In this document: positions 8,005 to 16,347 of the stretch, piece by piece
How positions within the stretch are numbered: the first letter of the stretch is position 1
How the letters are laid out: each line of letters begins with the position of its first letter
The notes under the pieces: model-generated
What the model was told of the DNA's origin: nothing
Databases searched by the model: none
What the model saw: the letters and a program-made list of their open reading frames with translations, nothing else
DNA from: Deltaproteobacteria bacterium
GTDB taxonomy: Bacteria; Desulfobacterota; Desulfuromonadia; Geobacterales; JAJYBI01
Reading direction: 5' to 3'
Length of the DNA stretch: 61,687 nt
Assembly (NCBI GenBank): GCA_021779095.1
Contig: JAJYBI010000022.1
Span: forward strand, 1-61,687
Program-made: the position numbers and the translations under genes

Positions 8005-9777
8005 TCAGTGGTTCCCTTCATGGACGATACGGCGGTGGCGCGCCGCGCCCAGGTCATCACGTGATTTCTCGTAGCCGGCCCTGTCTTTCAGCGCCGGCAG
8101 CGCGAAGTCACCCGGGATCTGCCAGGCGTCGGGGAGGTAGCGCCACGGAGCGAAACTTGATATGGCGTGTCCCTTCGTCGGCTCGATGCCCTCCGTGGTC
8201 CGTATCCCCCGGATGGCGAGCCCCTTTTTTCCCGCGACCACGGTCTGGCTGCCGGAGAACGGCATCGCCCCGGCGCCGCCGTAGTCCCAGGCGACCTTCT
8301 GCAGCTGCTCTCCCCCGGGCAGCTCATGGCAGGAGCCGCAGCTGCGGCTCCTGCCGTACTTGTGGGACATCTTGTCCATCTGTATCCAGAGGAGCGCCCG
8401 GTTGTTCTCCGGCAGGCCGCCGAAGAGCCCCACGTAGCCCCAGGCGTCGTCGGTCCGTTCCAGGTCGGGGAGTTCCGCCGGCCAGCGCCAGTAGAGCCCC
8501 GGCTTCCGGTCGACGCCGCTTTTCTGGTTCATAACCGCCATGGGGAACGGTTTCACCGGTATCCAGCGCCCGTTTTGGTCGCGGATCAGGATCGGCTCCG
8601 CCATGGTGCCGTAGTAGTCGTTGTACTTGAAATAGGGGGTCGGCGAGCCGGCCAGGACCCCCGGTCCCCAGTAGGTTCCCTGGTAGCCCCCCACCTCTTG
8701 AATGTGGCACGCCTCGCAGGAGAGGTGCTTGTGGGCGGACGTCCGGTGGCTGGCGACCTCGCGGGCATGGCACCGGTCGCAGGTCGCCTGGCGTTTCACC
8801 ATGCCGTGGCCCAGCGTGGGATCGGTGCCGCTGTTGGCATGGCAGTCCAGGCAGCCGACCTTTGCCCGCAGGTGCACGTCCGGCTCCATCCCTTCCGGGT
8901 GGGAGAAGGGGCCGCCGAAGTAACCGGCGCCCCGCCGCCGCTCTTCGGGTCCCGCATGGCAGAAGGTGCCCCGTCCACCGCCGTAGCAGCTCACCGGTTT
9001 CGGTTTGCGGTCGAAGGTGTGCATGCCGCGGTGGGGATTTGCGGGGTCGGTCGGTTGCGGGTCGTAGTGGCAGTCCAGGCACCCCACGTGGCACTGGTTG
9101 CAGGTCCGCTGGTCCAGGGCGGCGGTTGTCGCCGGAAACGGCACGGCGGTGTTGTCGGCGATCCCCGCCTCGTTGCCGGCGAACCAGGCGCCGCAGTTGT
9201 GGGGGCCGCGCTCCCGGCTGTTCCAGGCACTGTAGCGGCTCTGCTTGCCGTTGCGACCCATGGTGCTCTTCCGGAACTGCGCGACCTCGCGGGCGTGGCA
9301 CCTGCCGCAGCTCTTCTCCATCATGGTGAAGTCCTGGGAGAGGGTGTCGGCACGCTTGTCCTGGTACAGGACCGTGGAGACGGTGGGATCGACGGCCGGC
9401 CGGCCGTTCTTCTCTATCCGGGGCCTGATCCGGAGCGCCGGGCTGCCGACTACCTGCAGCGGCAGCTTCCGGTCGGCAATCTCCGCCCTGAGCCCTTCCC
9501 GGCGGACGAGCCGGAGTCGCCCCATCCCCGCGTGGGCCTTCTCCTTTTCACCCTGCGTCGGGTCCCCGAGGTGGCAGTCGCTGCAGCCGGCCTCCATGCC
9601 GCTCTGGGCCGCCACCTCCTGCGGCGTGACCGTGAAGTGGGGGTAACCCAACGCTTCCATCCGGGCCCGGTCTCCGTGGCACGACGTGCAGCCGTTCGCG
9701 GCCGGCGCGTCCGGCACGCCGGCACCGGTCAGGGCCAGGAAGACAAGGGGGATGAGGGGGCGCAACCGGTTTCGCAT
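8005..9777 (-). CDS. Exported nonaheme cytochrome c
   Basis: 590 aa after choosing ATG 9777, which begins a signal peptide (cleavage near DAPAANG) and follows GGAAGG. Nine CxxCH sites are visible: CTSCH, CSDCH, CGRCH, CNQCH, CLDCH twice, CDRCH, CEACH and CGSCH. A tenth Cys-His pair with a longer spacer (CYGGGRGTFCH) may bind an atypical heme or none. The C-terminal ~190 residues lack heme sites apart from CGSCH. It is likely a periplasmic or outer-surface electron carrier; family not recognised beyond multiheme cytochrome. It is divergent from the U32 gene, and the sensor kinase follows. Confidence 0.85.
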   Translation of the reverse strand: MRNRLRPLIPLVFLALTGAGVPDAPAANGCTSCHGDRARMEALGYPHFTVTPQEVAAQSGMEAGCSDCHLGDPTQGEKEKAHAGMGRLRLVRREGLRAEIADRKLPLQVVGSPALRIRPRIEKNGRPAVDPTVSTVLYQDKRADTLSQDFTMMEKSCGRCHAREVAQFRKSTMGRNGKQSRYSAWNSRERGPHNCGAWFAGNEAGIADNTAVPFPATTAALDQRTCNQCHVGCLDCHYDPQPTDPANPHRGMHTFDRKPKPVSCYGGGRGTFCHAGPEERRRGAGYFGGPFSHPEGMEPDVHLRAKVGCLDCHANSGTDPTLGHGMVKRQATCDRCHAREVASHRTSAHKHLSCEACHIQEVGGYQGTYWGPGVLAGSPTPYFKYNDYYGTMAEPILIRDQNGRWIPVKPFPMAVMNQKSGVDRKPGLYWRWPAELPDLERTDDAWGYVGLFGGLPENNRALLWIQMDKMSHKYGRSRSCGSCHELPGGEQLQKVAWDYGGAGAMPFSGSQTVVAGKKGLAIRGIRTTEGIEPTKGHAISSFAPWRYLPDAWQIPGDFALPALKDRAGYEKSRDDLGAARHRRIVHEGNH

Positions 9778-9886
9778 GGGGTACCTTCCGTGGAAAGATA
9801 GAATGGTACCACAGCGTTGGAAAGTTACAATGCCGGCCCGTTTCTTGCCGCTTGACGCCATTTTTCGCATCGGGTAGTCTGGTCCG

Positions 9887-12406
9887 ATGCACCAGTTTCA
9901 ACAGACGAAAAAACCGGAGCTTCTCGCCCCGGCCGGTTCCCTGGAGGCGTTCTTCGCCGCCATGGAGAAGGGTGCCGACGCGGTCTACGCGGGGCTCAAG
10001 GAGTTCTCCGCCCGGGCCAAGGCGAAGAACTTTTCCCTTCCCCAGATGGAGCGGATGGTCGCCTACGCCCACGCCCACGGCCGCAAGGTGTACATAACGC
10101 TCAACACCCTGGTGAAGGAGGCGGAGCTTCCCCGGCTGGTGGAGTGTCTCGCCGCCCTGGAGGGGATGGGGGCGGACGGCATCATCATCCAGGATCTGGG
10201 AGTTGCCCGGCTCATCCGCGGCCATTTCCCCGGCCTTCCCCGCCACGCCTCCACCCAGCTCACGGTACACAGCCGTCCCGGCGTGCAGGTGCTGGAGGAG
10301 CTGGGGTTCGAGCGGGTGGTGCTGGCCCGGGAGCTGCACATCGACGACATCGCTTCGATCGTCCGCGCATCGAAGGCGGAGATCGAGTGCTTCATCCACG
10401 GTGCCCTCTGCTTCTGTATCTCCGGCCAGTGCTTCCTCTCCTCGTTCCTCGGAGGGCACAGCGGCAACCGGGGGCGGTGCGCCCAGCCCTGCCGCCGCCA
10501 GTACCGGTACAAGGGGAAGGAGGGGTACTACCTCTCCACCAACGACTTCTCCTCCATCGACATGGTGCCGCAGATAATGAACGCCGGGATCGCCTCCCTG
10601 AAGATCGAGGGACGGATGAAATCGGCGGAATATGTGGCGAGCGTGGTGGAGGCGTACCGGCGGGTGCTGGATGCCCCCGAGCGGAAACGGCACGAGGCGG
10701 TGGCCGAGGCGAAGGAGCTCCTGAAGCTCTCCTTCGGCCGGGTGCCGACGAAGGGGTTCCTCGCTTCCCGCGAGCCGGCGGACATCGCCACCCCGTCCCT
10801 CAAGGGGGCCACCGGCAGGTTTCTGGGTGAGATCCGCGCCATCAGGGGGAACCGGATCAGCTTCGAGACCCGGGACCGGCTCCACGTGGGGGACCGGATC
10901 CGGGTGCAGCCCAAAAGCGACATGGCGGGGAAGGCGTTCACCGTCAAGGAGCTGTTCGTCGGGAAGGACGGGGTGAAGGCGGCGCGGGAGAAGTCGGTCG
11001 TCTCCACCGTGTCGCCGTTTCCCTTCAAGGTGGGGGACGCGGTGTTCAAGGTCTCCTCGGAGACCGCCTTCACGATGAGCGAAAACGCCTGCCTGCGCAA
11101 GCTGGATGCGGCGGGACCGGCGAAATTACCCTGCGACCTCGTGCTGGAGTTACGCTACGCAGATAGTGGTGTGTTCGATGCAAAAGAAAAAATCCCCTCC
11201 CCCTCGACGGGGGAGGGCCAGGGTGGGGGTGACGCTGGCGAAGACTCCCGGCGTCACGAAGTCACCCTCCCCCCAGCCATCTCCCCTCAAGGGAGGGGGA
11301 GCGCAGATGCAGTATTGATAGTGGCGGCACGAGTGGCGGGAGGCGACTACCGCTTCGCGTTCCCTCTGGGCGAGCTGGAACCGTCCCGTACGGCCGACAT
11401 GACGGGTGTGCTGACGGCCCAGTTCGGCAAAACCGGTGATACCCCCTTTATCCTCCGTTCCCTGGCGGCGCCGGAATTCCCGGCTCTGCTCATTCCGCCG
11501 GCCCGGCTGAAGGAGCTGCGCCGCGAGCTGTACCGGCAGCTTGCCGAGTGCGCCCTGGCCGACGTGGACCGGCGGCGGGCCGCGGCAATGCAGCGGGCAC
11601 TGGCGGCGCTCGTCCCGTCATCGCCGGTGCGGCGCTTCTCGCGGCCGGAGCTCGTCGTGAAGCTGGAGCATCTGCGTGACGCGACGATCCTGCACCAGCC
11701 GGGGGTCGACGCGGTCATCCTGCCGGTCTCCCGGGCCAACCTGCACCAGCTGTTGCAAGCCGGGCGCAAGCTGAAGGGAGATGCGACGCGGGTGATCTGG
11801 CAGCTGCCGTTCTTCTTCGGCGACGACGAGGTCCCTTTCCATCGCGAGGCGGTGGCGACCATCGCCAATGCCGGTTTCCGGCGATTCGAGGCGGCCAACA
11901 TCGCCCATTTCGCAATTTTGAAGGGGCACGACCTGGAGCTCTCCACGGACTTCCGGCTCTTCTCTCTCAACTCCCAGGCGCTCCTCGTCTGGCACGAACT
12001 GGGGGCCGCGGCCGCCACCCTCTATATCGAAGACGATCAGGAGAACCTGGCGGCGCTTCTCGCCGCGAACCTGCCGCTTCAGCGCCGGGTCGTCGTCTAC
12101 GGCGGCGTGCCGGCCATGACGACGCGGATCGCCATCAAGGGGGTGAAGGGGGATGCGCCGCTCGTCTCCGACCGGGGTGAGGAGTACGACCTGCGGATCC
12201 GGGAGGGGCTCACGACCATCACCCCCGCCGTCCGGTTTTCGCTCACGGCACACCGGGCGCGGCTTCTTGAGATGGGGTGCTGCTCCTTCGTCGCGGACCT
12301 GACGCAGACGCCGCCGGGAGAGTGGCGGCGGGTGCTGGACGCCATCACACGTGGCGAGGCGCTGCCGGGGACGAGCGAGTTCAACTTCACCGCCGGTCTG
12401 GTGTAA
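9887..12406 (+). CDS. U32 family protein (RlhA/TrhP-like), with inserted palindromic element
   Basis: 839 aa. The N-terminal half is a U32 domain with LLAPAGSLEAFFAAMEKGAD at the start and the U32 signature around residues 165-185 (ECFIHGALCFCISGQCFLSS), followed by Cys-rich GRCAQPCR. Characterised U32 proteins of this group (RlhA, TrhP/TrhO pathway) install hydroxyl groups on rRNA or tRNA bases; proteolysis is not established for them. The C-terminal half matches the DUF3656-type extension. Residues about 436-472 are encoded by a GC-rich palindromic repeat (11193-11302) and read as a Pro/Gly-rich loop, so the gene stays open. No clear ribosome site precedes the ATG. Confidence 0.8.
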   Translation: MHQFQQTKKPELLAPAGSLEAFFAAMEKGADAVYAGLKEFSARAKAKNFSLPQMERMVAYAHAHGRKVYITLNTLVKEAELPRLVECLAALEGMGADGIIIQDLGVARLIRGHFPGLPRHASTQLTVHSRPGVQVLEELGFERVVLARELHIDDIASIVRASKAEIECFIHGALCFCISGQCFLSSFLGGHSGNRGRCAQPCRRQYRYKGKEGYYLSTNDFSSIDMVPQIMNAGIASLKIEGRMKSAEYVASVVEAYRRVLDAPERKRHEAVAEAKELLKLSFGRVPTKGFLASREPADIATPSLKGATGRFLGEIRAIRGNRISFETRDRLHVGDRIRVQPKSDMAGKAFTVKELFVGKDGVKAAREKSVVSTVSPFPFKVGDAVFKVSSETAFTMSENACLRKLDAAGPAKLPCDLVLELRYADSGVFDAKEKIPSPSTGEGQGGGDAGEDSRRHEVTLPPAISPQGRGSADAVLIVAARVAGGDYRFAFPLGELEPSRTADMTGVLTAQFGKTGDTPFILRSLAAPEFPALLIPPARLKELRRELYRQLAECALADVDRRRAAAMQRALAALVPSSPVRRFSRPELVVKLEHLRDATILHQPGVDAVILPVSRANLHQLLQAGRKLKGDATRVIWQLPFFFGDDEVPFHREAVATIANAGFRRFEAANIAHFAILKGHDLELSTDFRLFSLNSQALLVWHELGAAAATLYIEDDQENLAALLAANLPLQRRVVVYGGVPAMTTRIAIKGVKGDAPLVSDRGEEYDLRIREGLTTITPAVRFSLTAHRARLLEMGCCSFVADLTQTPPGEWRRVLDAITRGEALPGTSEFNFTAGLV
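11193..11302. repeat. GC-rich palindromic element, copy A (inside U32 gene)
   Basis: About 110 bp. Left arm 11193-11232 contains the hairpin CCTCCCCC/GGGGGAGG and ends GGTGGGGGTGA. Right arm 11262-11302 starts TCACCCTCCCC and holds a second hairpin (CTCCC/GGGAG). Between them GTGACGC and GCGTCAC form an inner inverted repeat (11229-11257). An 8-bp word, GATAGTGG, is found on both sides (11162 and 11317) and could be a target duplication. Copies B and C are at 57165 and 58546. Confidence 0.8.
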
Positions 12407-12422
12407 CGGCAGATTCCAATAG

Positions 12423-12660
12423 TACACGGAAGAAGCTGAATCATCTGATAAAGGCGGATTAGAACCTCAAGCCTGAACGGGACGCAGATACACGCAGAAG
12501 AACGCAGATAAAGTCTGAACCTGGCATGCCACAGATTTCACCGATTAATCTGTAATTCGGGAATCGGTGAAATTTGCGAGCAAGGAAATCGTTTTCTTTG
12601 AGTTGCTCCAATATGTTTTTATCCGCCTTTATCCGATTTTTCCGCCTCTTCCGCGTGCCA
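12423..12660. repeat. Long imperfect inverted repeat filling the 304-bp gap
   Basis: The gap 12407-12710 holds no gene. Outer arms pair TACACGGAAGAAGCTG and TAAAGGCGGATT (12423-12460) with AATCCG-like and TCTTCCGCGTG words at 12618-12658. A perfect 12-bp inner pair is ATTTCACCGATT (12535-12546) and AATCGGTGAAAT (12562-12573). Short direct words ACGCAGATA recur in the left half. The same TACACGGAA and AAGGCGGAT words occur in the repeat at 31053-31246, so they are one family. Confidence 0.7.
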
Positions 12661-12710
12661 TTGCCTTGTTTTTTCGGTAAATCTTCATTCACCATGAAAG
12701 GCAGCATCGT

Positions 12711-13241
12711 ATGAGCATACTGGATATGTTGAAGAACCCCGCGCTGGTGGAGTTCATGAAGGACCAGCGGCTGCGGGAGCTGGTCACGAAGCGGGAGTTC
12801 CGGATCAGCGAGGAGTACCTGCACCGCGAACTCCTCGGTGCCGCCGGGGACGAGGAGCTGCAGGGGCTGACGCTTAAGCTTCACGACGGCTACGGCGAGA
12901 TCGCCGGCACGGTGAAGAAGCGGCTCTTGCCGGCGATCCCGTTCTCCGCCCGGTTCCGGATCGGTGCGGTGACCTTCGGTCCCTACGAGAAGAAGGTGCA
13001 CCTGGCCATGGAGGCGGTGAAGCCGCTGGACCTGGACTGGGTCACCCGTAAGATGGTGGAGCGGGTGCCGTTCCTTTCCTGGCACGAGGGGAAGGTCGCC
13101 TGCGACCTGGAGAAGGTGCCCCGCCTCGGCGACCTCCTGGAGCGAAGGATCGGCGACCGGCGCGCCAGCGATCTCGTTACCATCAAGGAGCTCGTCTTCC
13201 GGCCGGGCGAGATCGTTGCCCGGGTGGGGGTGGTGCTGTGA
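12711..13241 (+). CDS. Conserved hypothetical protein upstream of hslO
   Basis: 176 aa, not recognised. No signal peptide or membrane helix is evident. A central segment ([20 protein letters not shown]) is beta-rich and the C-terminus is basic. Its stop overlaps the hslO start by 4 bp (GTGA), so the two genes are translationally coupled and cotranscribed, which hints at a shared role but does not show it. Confidence 0.7.
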   Translation: MSILDMLKNPALVEFMKDQRLRELVTKREFRISEEYLHRELLGAAGDEELQGLTLKLHDGYGEIAGTVKKRLLPAIPFSARFRIGAVTFGPYEKKVHLAMEAVKPLDLDWVTRKMVERVPFLSWHEGKVACDLEKVPRLGDLLERRIGDRRASDLVTIKELVFRPGEIVARVGVVL

Positions 13242-14134
13242 GCGACTACCTCGTCCGCGCCATCACGAAAGACGGTACGGTCCGGGTCCTCGCCTGCGTT
13301 ACCACCGGACTGTCGGCGGAGCTCTGTCGCCGGCACGGGACGGAACCGACCGCTTCGGCGGCCCTGTCCCGGGCGCTCACCGGCGGTGCGCTCATGGGGG
13401 CGCTCCTGAAGACCGGCCAGCGGCTGGCACTCAAGTTCGAGGGGAACGGCCCGCTCAAAAAGGTGCTGGTGGAGGCGGACGCCAACGGTGCCGTGCGGGG
13501 GTGCGTCGGCAACCCGGCGGTGACCATGCTGAAGGAGAACGGCACGCTGGACGTGGCGGGCGCCCTGGGACATGCGGGCCTCCTCACCGTCACCAAGGAC
13601 CTCGGGATGAAGGAGCCGTACCGCGGCACGGTCGTGCTCTACACGAGCGAGATCGCCGAAGACCTGGCGCTGTACCTCACCGAGTCGGAACAGATCCCCT
13701 CGGCGGTGGGGCTCGGCGCCTTCGTGGAGCCGGACGGCACGGTCTCCACCGCCGGCGGGTTCCTCGTCCAGGCGCTGCCGCCGGGAAACGACGAGCTGGT
13801 GGAGACGCTCATGGCCCGCATCGGAACCATGCCGCCCGTCTCGACACTTCTGAATGCGGGGACCGGTCCCGAGGGGCTCATCGATTACCTGCTGGCCGAC
13901 GTCCCCCATGATCTGCTGGAGAAGCGGGTGGTGGCCTTCAAGTGCTCCTGCAGCCGGGAACGGACCGAGCGGGCGCTTCTCTCCCTCGGCCGGGAGGACC
14001 TCAAAAACCTGATCGCCGAACGGGGGGAGACGGACGTGGCGTGCGAGTTCTGCCGTGAGGTATACCACTTCGATAAAGATGCGCTGGAGCGGCTGACGGC
14101 GGAGGCAGACAAACCCGCAGCTGTCGAGCCGTAA
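13238..14134 (+). CDS. hslO: Redox-regulated chaperone Hsp33
   Basis: 298 aa, the normal length. Hsp33 is a cytoplasmic holdase activated by oxidation of a Zn-bound Cys cluster. The cluster is complete: C236 and C238 (KCSCS) with C269 and C272 (CEFC). The N-terminal domain carries typical segments such as [10 protein letters not shown] and RGCVGNPAV. The start is GTG at 13238, overlapping the upstream stop. A strong terminator follows at 14161. Confidence 0.93.
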   Translation: MSDYLVRAITKDGTVRVLACVTTGLSAELCRRHGTEPTASAALSRALTGGALMGALLKTGQRLALKFEGNGPLKKVLVEADANGAVRGCVGNPAVTMLKENGTLDVAGALGHAGLLTVTKDLGMKEPYRGTVVLYTSEIAEDLALYLTESEQIPSAVGLGAFVEPDGTVSTAGGFLVQALPPGNDELVETLMARIGTMPPVSTLLNAGTGPEGLIDYLLADVPHDLLEKRVVAFKCSCSRERTERALLSLGREDLKNLIAERGETDVACEFCREVYHFDKDALERLTAEADKPAAVEP

Positions 14135-14160
14135 GTCTCTTTTCCGGACGGATTACATCG

Positions 14161-14192
14161 GACCACCCGCAGCGTACGGCGGGTGGTCTTTT
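14161..14192 (+). terminator. Rho-independent terminator of hslO
   Basis: Perfect 10-bp stem GACCACCCGC/GCGGGTGGTC with an 8-nt loop, followed by TTTT. Confidence 0.9.
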
Positions 14193-14201
14193 CGTATGAT
14201 T

Positions 14202-14215
14202 TTGACGCGGGTCAA
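14202..14215 (+). promoter_or_regulatory. CRP/FNR-family operator (HcpR-like) upstream of ygbA
   Basis: TTGACGCGGGTCAA is a palindrome with perfect TTGAC/GTCAA arms and a 4-bp centre, 34 bp before the ygbA start. The arms match the motif reported for HcpR, the CRP/FNR-family regulator of nitrosative stress genes in anaerobic Deltaproteobacteria. Binding by HcpR here is inference. Confidence 0.55.
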
Positions 14216-14249
14216 TCCCTTTGCGGGCAGAAAACGGTAGAGTGCATCC

Positions 14250-14606
14250 ATGGCAACGTTCACGAAGAAACAGATCGGCGACATGCAGGTGCTGGCCAGA
14301 TTTATCGGTGTCTACTGTGCCGCCCGGCATCGAGGCGCGGCGAGGTATGCCACGGAGCTGCCGGCGGAGCTTTCCGGCCGGTTCCGGAAGGGGCTTGACC
14401 TCTGCCCGGACTGCGCGGCGCTCTGGGCGCACGCGGTGGAGAAGCGGCGCAGATGTCCGCTGGACCCGAAGCCGGCCTGCAGGGACTGCCACATCCACTG
14501 CTACAGTAAGGAGCACCGCGCGCGAATCCGCGAGGTGATGGCGTTCTCGGGCCGGCGGATGATCCTGCGGGGGCGGCTGGACTACCTGTGGCACTATTTC
14601 AAGTAG
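14250..14606 (+). CDS. ygbA: YgbA family protein (nitrous-oxide-stimulated promoter family)
   Basis: 118 aa. The Cys pattern LCPDC, CPLDPKPACRDC and HCY followed by a basic segment (KEHRARIREVMAFSGRRMIL) matches the YgbA_NO family. In Escherichia coli ygbA is induced by nitric oxide. The Cys residues suggest a metal or Fe-S site. The upstream HcpR-like palindrome fits nitrosative stress control. The biochemical role is not established. Confidence 0.8.
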   Translation: MATFTKKQIGDMQVLARFIGVYCAARHRGAARYATELPAELSGRFRKGLDLCPDCAALWAHAVEKRRRCPLDPKPACRDCHIHCYSKEHRARIREVMAFSGRRMILRGRLDYLWHYFK

Positions 14607-14697
14607 GGGACCACGCCTTTTCCGCACTATCGAAAATTACGTTCCTGTGGCAAACAAAATATATTCAAACAATACAAGAGGCATAGGGAGACCAACG

Positions 14698-15456
14698 ATG
14701 ATCAGGAAAATCGTACAGATCGACGAGGAGAAGTGTAACGGCTGCGGAATCTGCGTGCCGGCCTGTGCCGAGGGGGCGATCAGGATCGAGAACGGCAAGG
14801 CGGTCCTCTCCGCCGACAACCTGTGCGACGGGCTGGGCGCCTGTCTCGGTGAGTGTCCCCAGGATGCCATCCGGGTCATCGAGCGGGAGGCGGACGAATT
14901 CGACGAGACGGCGGTGGAGAAGCACCTGCAGGAGATCGGCAGCCCGGCACCGGCGCATCAGCCGGCAGCTCTCACCCACGGGCACGGTCATCACGGTGGC
15001 GGCTGCCCCGGTTCCCGCGTCATGAGCTTCGCTCCGAAGGAGCAGCCGGACCCGGCTGCCAATGCGCCGCAGCCGAGCCAGCTGGTCCAGTGGCCGGTGC
15101 AGCTGCACCTGGTCCCGACAAGCGCCCCGTACTTCCAGGATGCTGACCTGCTCATCGCCGCCGACTGCGCGCCGTTCGCCTATGCCGACTTCCACCGCGA
15201 TTTCCTGAAAGGAAAGGCGCTGGTCATCGGCTGCCCCAAACTGGACGACAACCGGTTCTACCAGGAGAAGCTCACCGAGCTGTTCCGCGTTTCCTCCATC
15301 CGGAGCATCACCGTCCTGCGTATGGAGGTCCCCTGCTGTGGAGGCATCGTCATGGCGGCACAAAACGCCCTGGCTGCCAGCGGCAAGGATATCCCGTTCC
15401 GCGAGGTGGTTGTCGGGATCCGTGGCGACATCACCGGAGACAGCGATAAAGGATAA
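14698..15456 (+). CDS. Ferredoxin-like 4Fe-4S protein with C-terminal extension
   Basis: 252 aa from ATG 14698, preceded by AGGGAG. The N-terminal 60 residues contain a CNGCGICVPAC cluster site and a variant second site (LCDGLGACLGECP), so one or two 4Fe-4S clusters are likely. A His-rich linker (HGHGHHGGGC) follows, then a ~140-residue domain with Cys-containing motifs (IGCPKLDD and VPCCGG). It is probably a cytoplasmic electron carrier or redox-linked protein; the partner is unknown. It follows ygbA by 91 bp. Confidence 0.75.
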   Translation: MIRKIVQIDEEKCNGCGICVPACAEGAIRIENGKAVLSADNLCDGLGACLGECPQDAIRVIEREADEFDETAVEKHLQEIGSPAPAHQPAALTHGHGHHGGGCPGSRVMSFAPKEQPDPAANAPQPSQLVQWPVQLHLVPTSAPYFQDADLLIAADCAPFAYADFHRDFLKGKALVIGCPKLDDNRFYQEKLTELFRVSSIRSITVLRMEVPCCGGIVMAAQNALAASGKDIPFREVVVGIRGDITGDSDKG

Positions 15457-15481
15457 AGAGGATACAAATGATCTTTTTCGG

Positions 15482-15510
15482 TTGACAAGCGAAATGTGCC
15501 CTGTTATGTT
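15482..15510 (+). promoter_or_regulatory. Sigma-70-type promoter of the peroxiredoxin gene
   Basis: Perfect -35 TTGACA (15482-15487), 17-bp spacer and -10 TATGTT (15505-15510), 45 bp before the start codon. Confidence 0.7.
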
Positions 15511-15555
15511 TTGAGCATCCATTAACTATTTGTCTGTGAAAGGAGACTGTACGTC

Positions 15556-16158
15556 ATGAGTGTATGCACGCTTGTTACCAAAGAGGCCCCCGATTTTACC
15601 GCCGATGCGGTGCTGCCCGACAATGAGTTCGGTACCATCAAGCTCTCCAGCTACCGCGGCAAGAATGTGGTGCTGTTCTTCTATCCGCTGGACTTTACCT
15701 TTGTCTGCCCGTCCGAGATCCTGGCGTTCAACAAGCGGCTCGCCGACTTCAAGGCGAAGAACACCGAGGTGATCGGCGTCTCCGTCGACTCCAAATTCAC
15801 CCACCTGGCGTGGAAGAAGACGGCCGTCGAGGACGGCGGCATCGGCGATATCCAGTACCCGCTGGTCGCCGACCTGAAGAAGGAGATCGCCTCCAGCTAC
15901 GGCGTCCTGTTCGAGGCGGCCGGTGTCGCCCTGCGTGGCCTGTTCCTCATCGACACCAAGGGTATTGTCCGCCATGCGGTCATCAACGATCTGCCGCTCG
16001 GTCGCAGCGTGAGCGAGGCGCTTCGGATGGTCGACGCCCTCCAGTTCGTTGAGACCCACGGTGACCAGGTCTGTCCGGCCAACTGGCAGGAAGGCGACGA
16101 GGCGATGAAGGCGTCCGCCGCAGGGGTTGCGGAGTACCTGGCGAAGCACGCCAAGTAA
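15556..16158 (+). CDS. Typical 2-Cys peroxiredoxin (AhpC/Prx1 type)
   Basis: 200 aa. The peroxidatic Cys is C51 in DFTFVCPSEI and the resolving Cys is C173 in DQVCPANW. It reduces peroxides in the cytoplasm with electrons from a thioredoxin-like or AhpF-like donor that is not encoded nearby. A clear promoter and a strong terminator bracket it, so it is a single-gene unit. AAGGAG precedes the ATG. Confidence 0.93.
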   Translation: MSVCTLVTKEAPDFTADAVLPDNEFGTIKLSSYRGKNVVLFFYPLDFTFVCPSEILAFNKRLADFKAKNTEVIGVSVDSKFTHLAWKKTAVEDGGIGDIQYPLVADLKKEIASSYGVLFEAAGVALRGLFLIDTKGIVRHAVINDLPLGRSVSEALRMVDALQFVETHGDQVCPANWQEGDEAMKASAAGVAEYLAKHAK

Positions 16159-16196
16159 CCGGCGGGAGCAGACAAGCGGCACGCAGAGGCTGCATT

Positions 16197-16235
16197 AAAA
16201 GAGGCCCGGTGGGGATACCACCGGGCCTCTTTTTT
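16197..16235. terminator. Strong bidirectional terminator after the peroxiredoxin gene
   Basis: Perfect 12-bp stem GAGGCCCGGTGG/CCACCGGGCCTC with a 5-nt loop, AAAA before and TTTTTT after. It could also stop minus-strand transcripts from the DUF3108 gene. Confidence 0.92.
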
Positions 16236-16347
16236 CGATAGGCCTTCACCGGTATAACGGTTGGTCTGGTTTGGCCGTCGGTGCGTGTATGTTTTCAACG
16301 CAGGGTGAACTGGAACGCAGATCGTTTTGCGATTCATTGTCATGTTG

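Noticed and set aside
8167..9801. 544-residue open frame opposite the nonaheme cytochrome
   Set aside because: It is the antisense of a gene with nine CxxCH sites; long antisense frames are expected in GC-rich genes.
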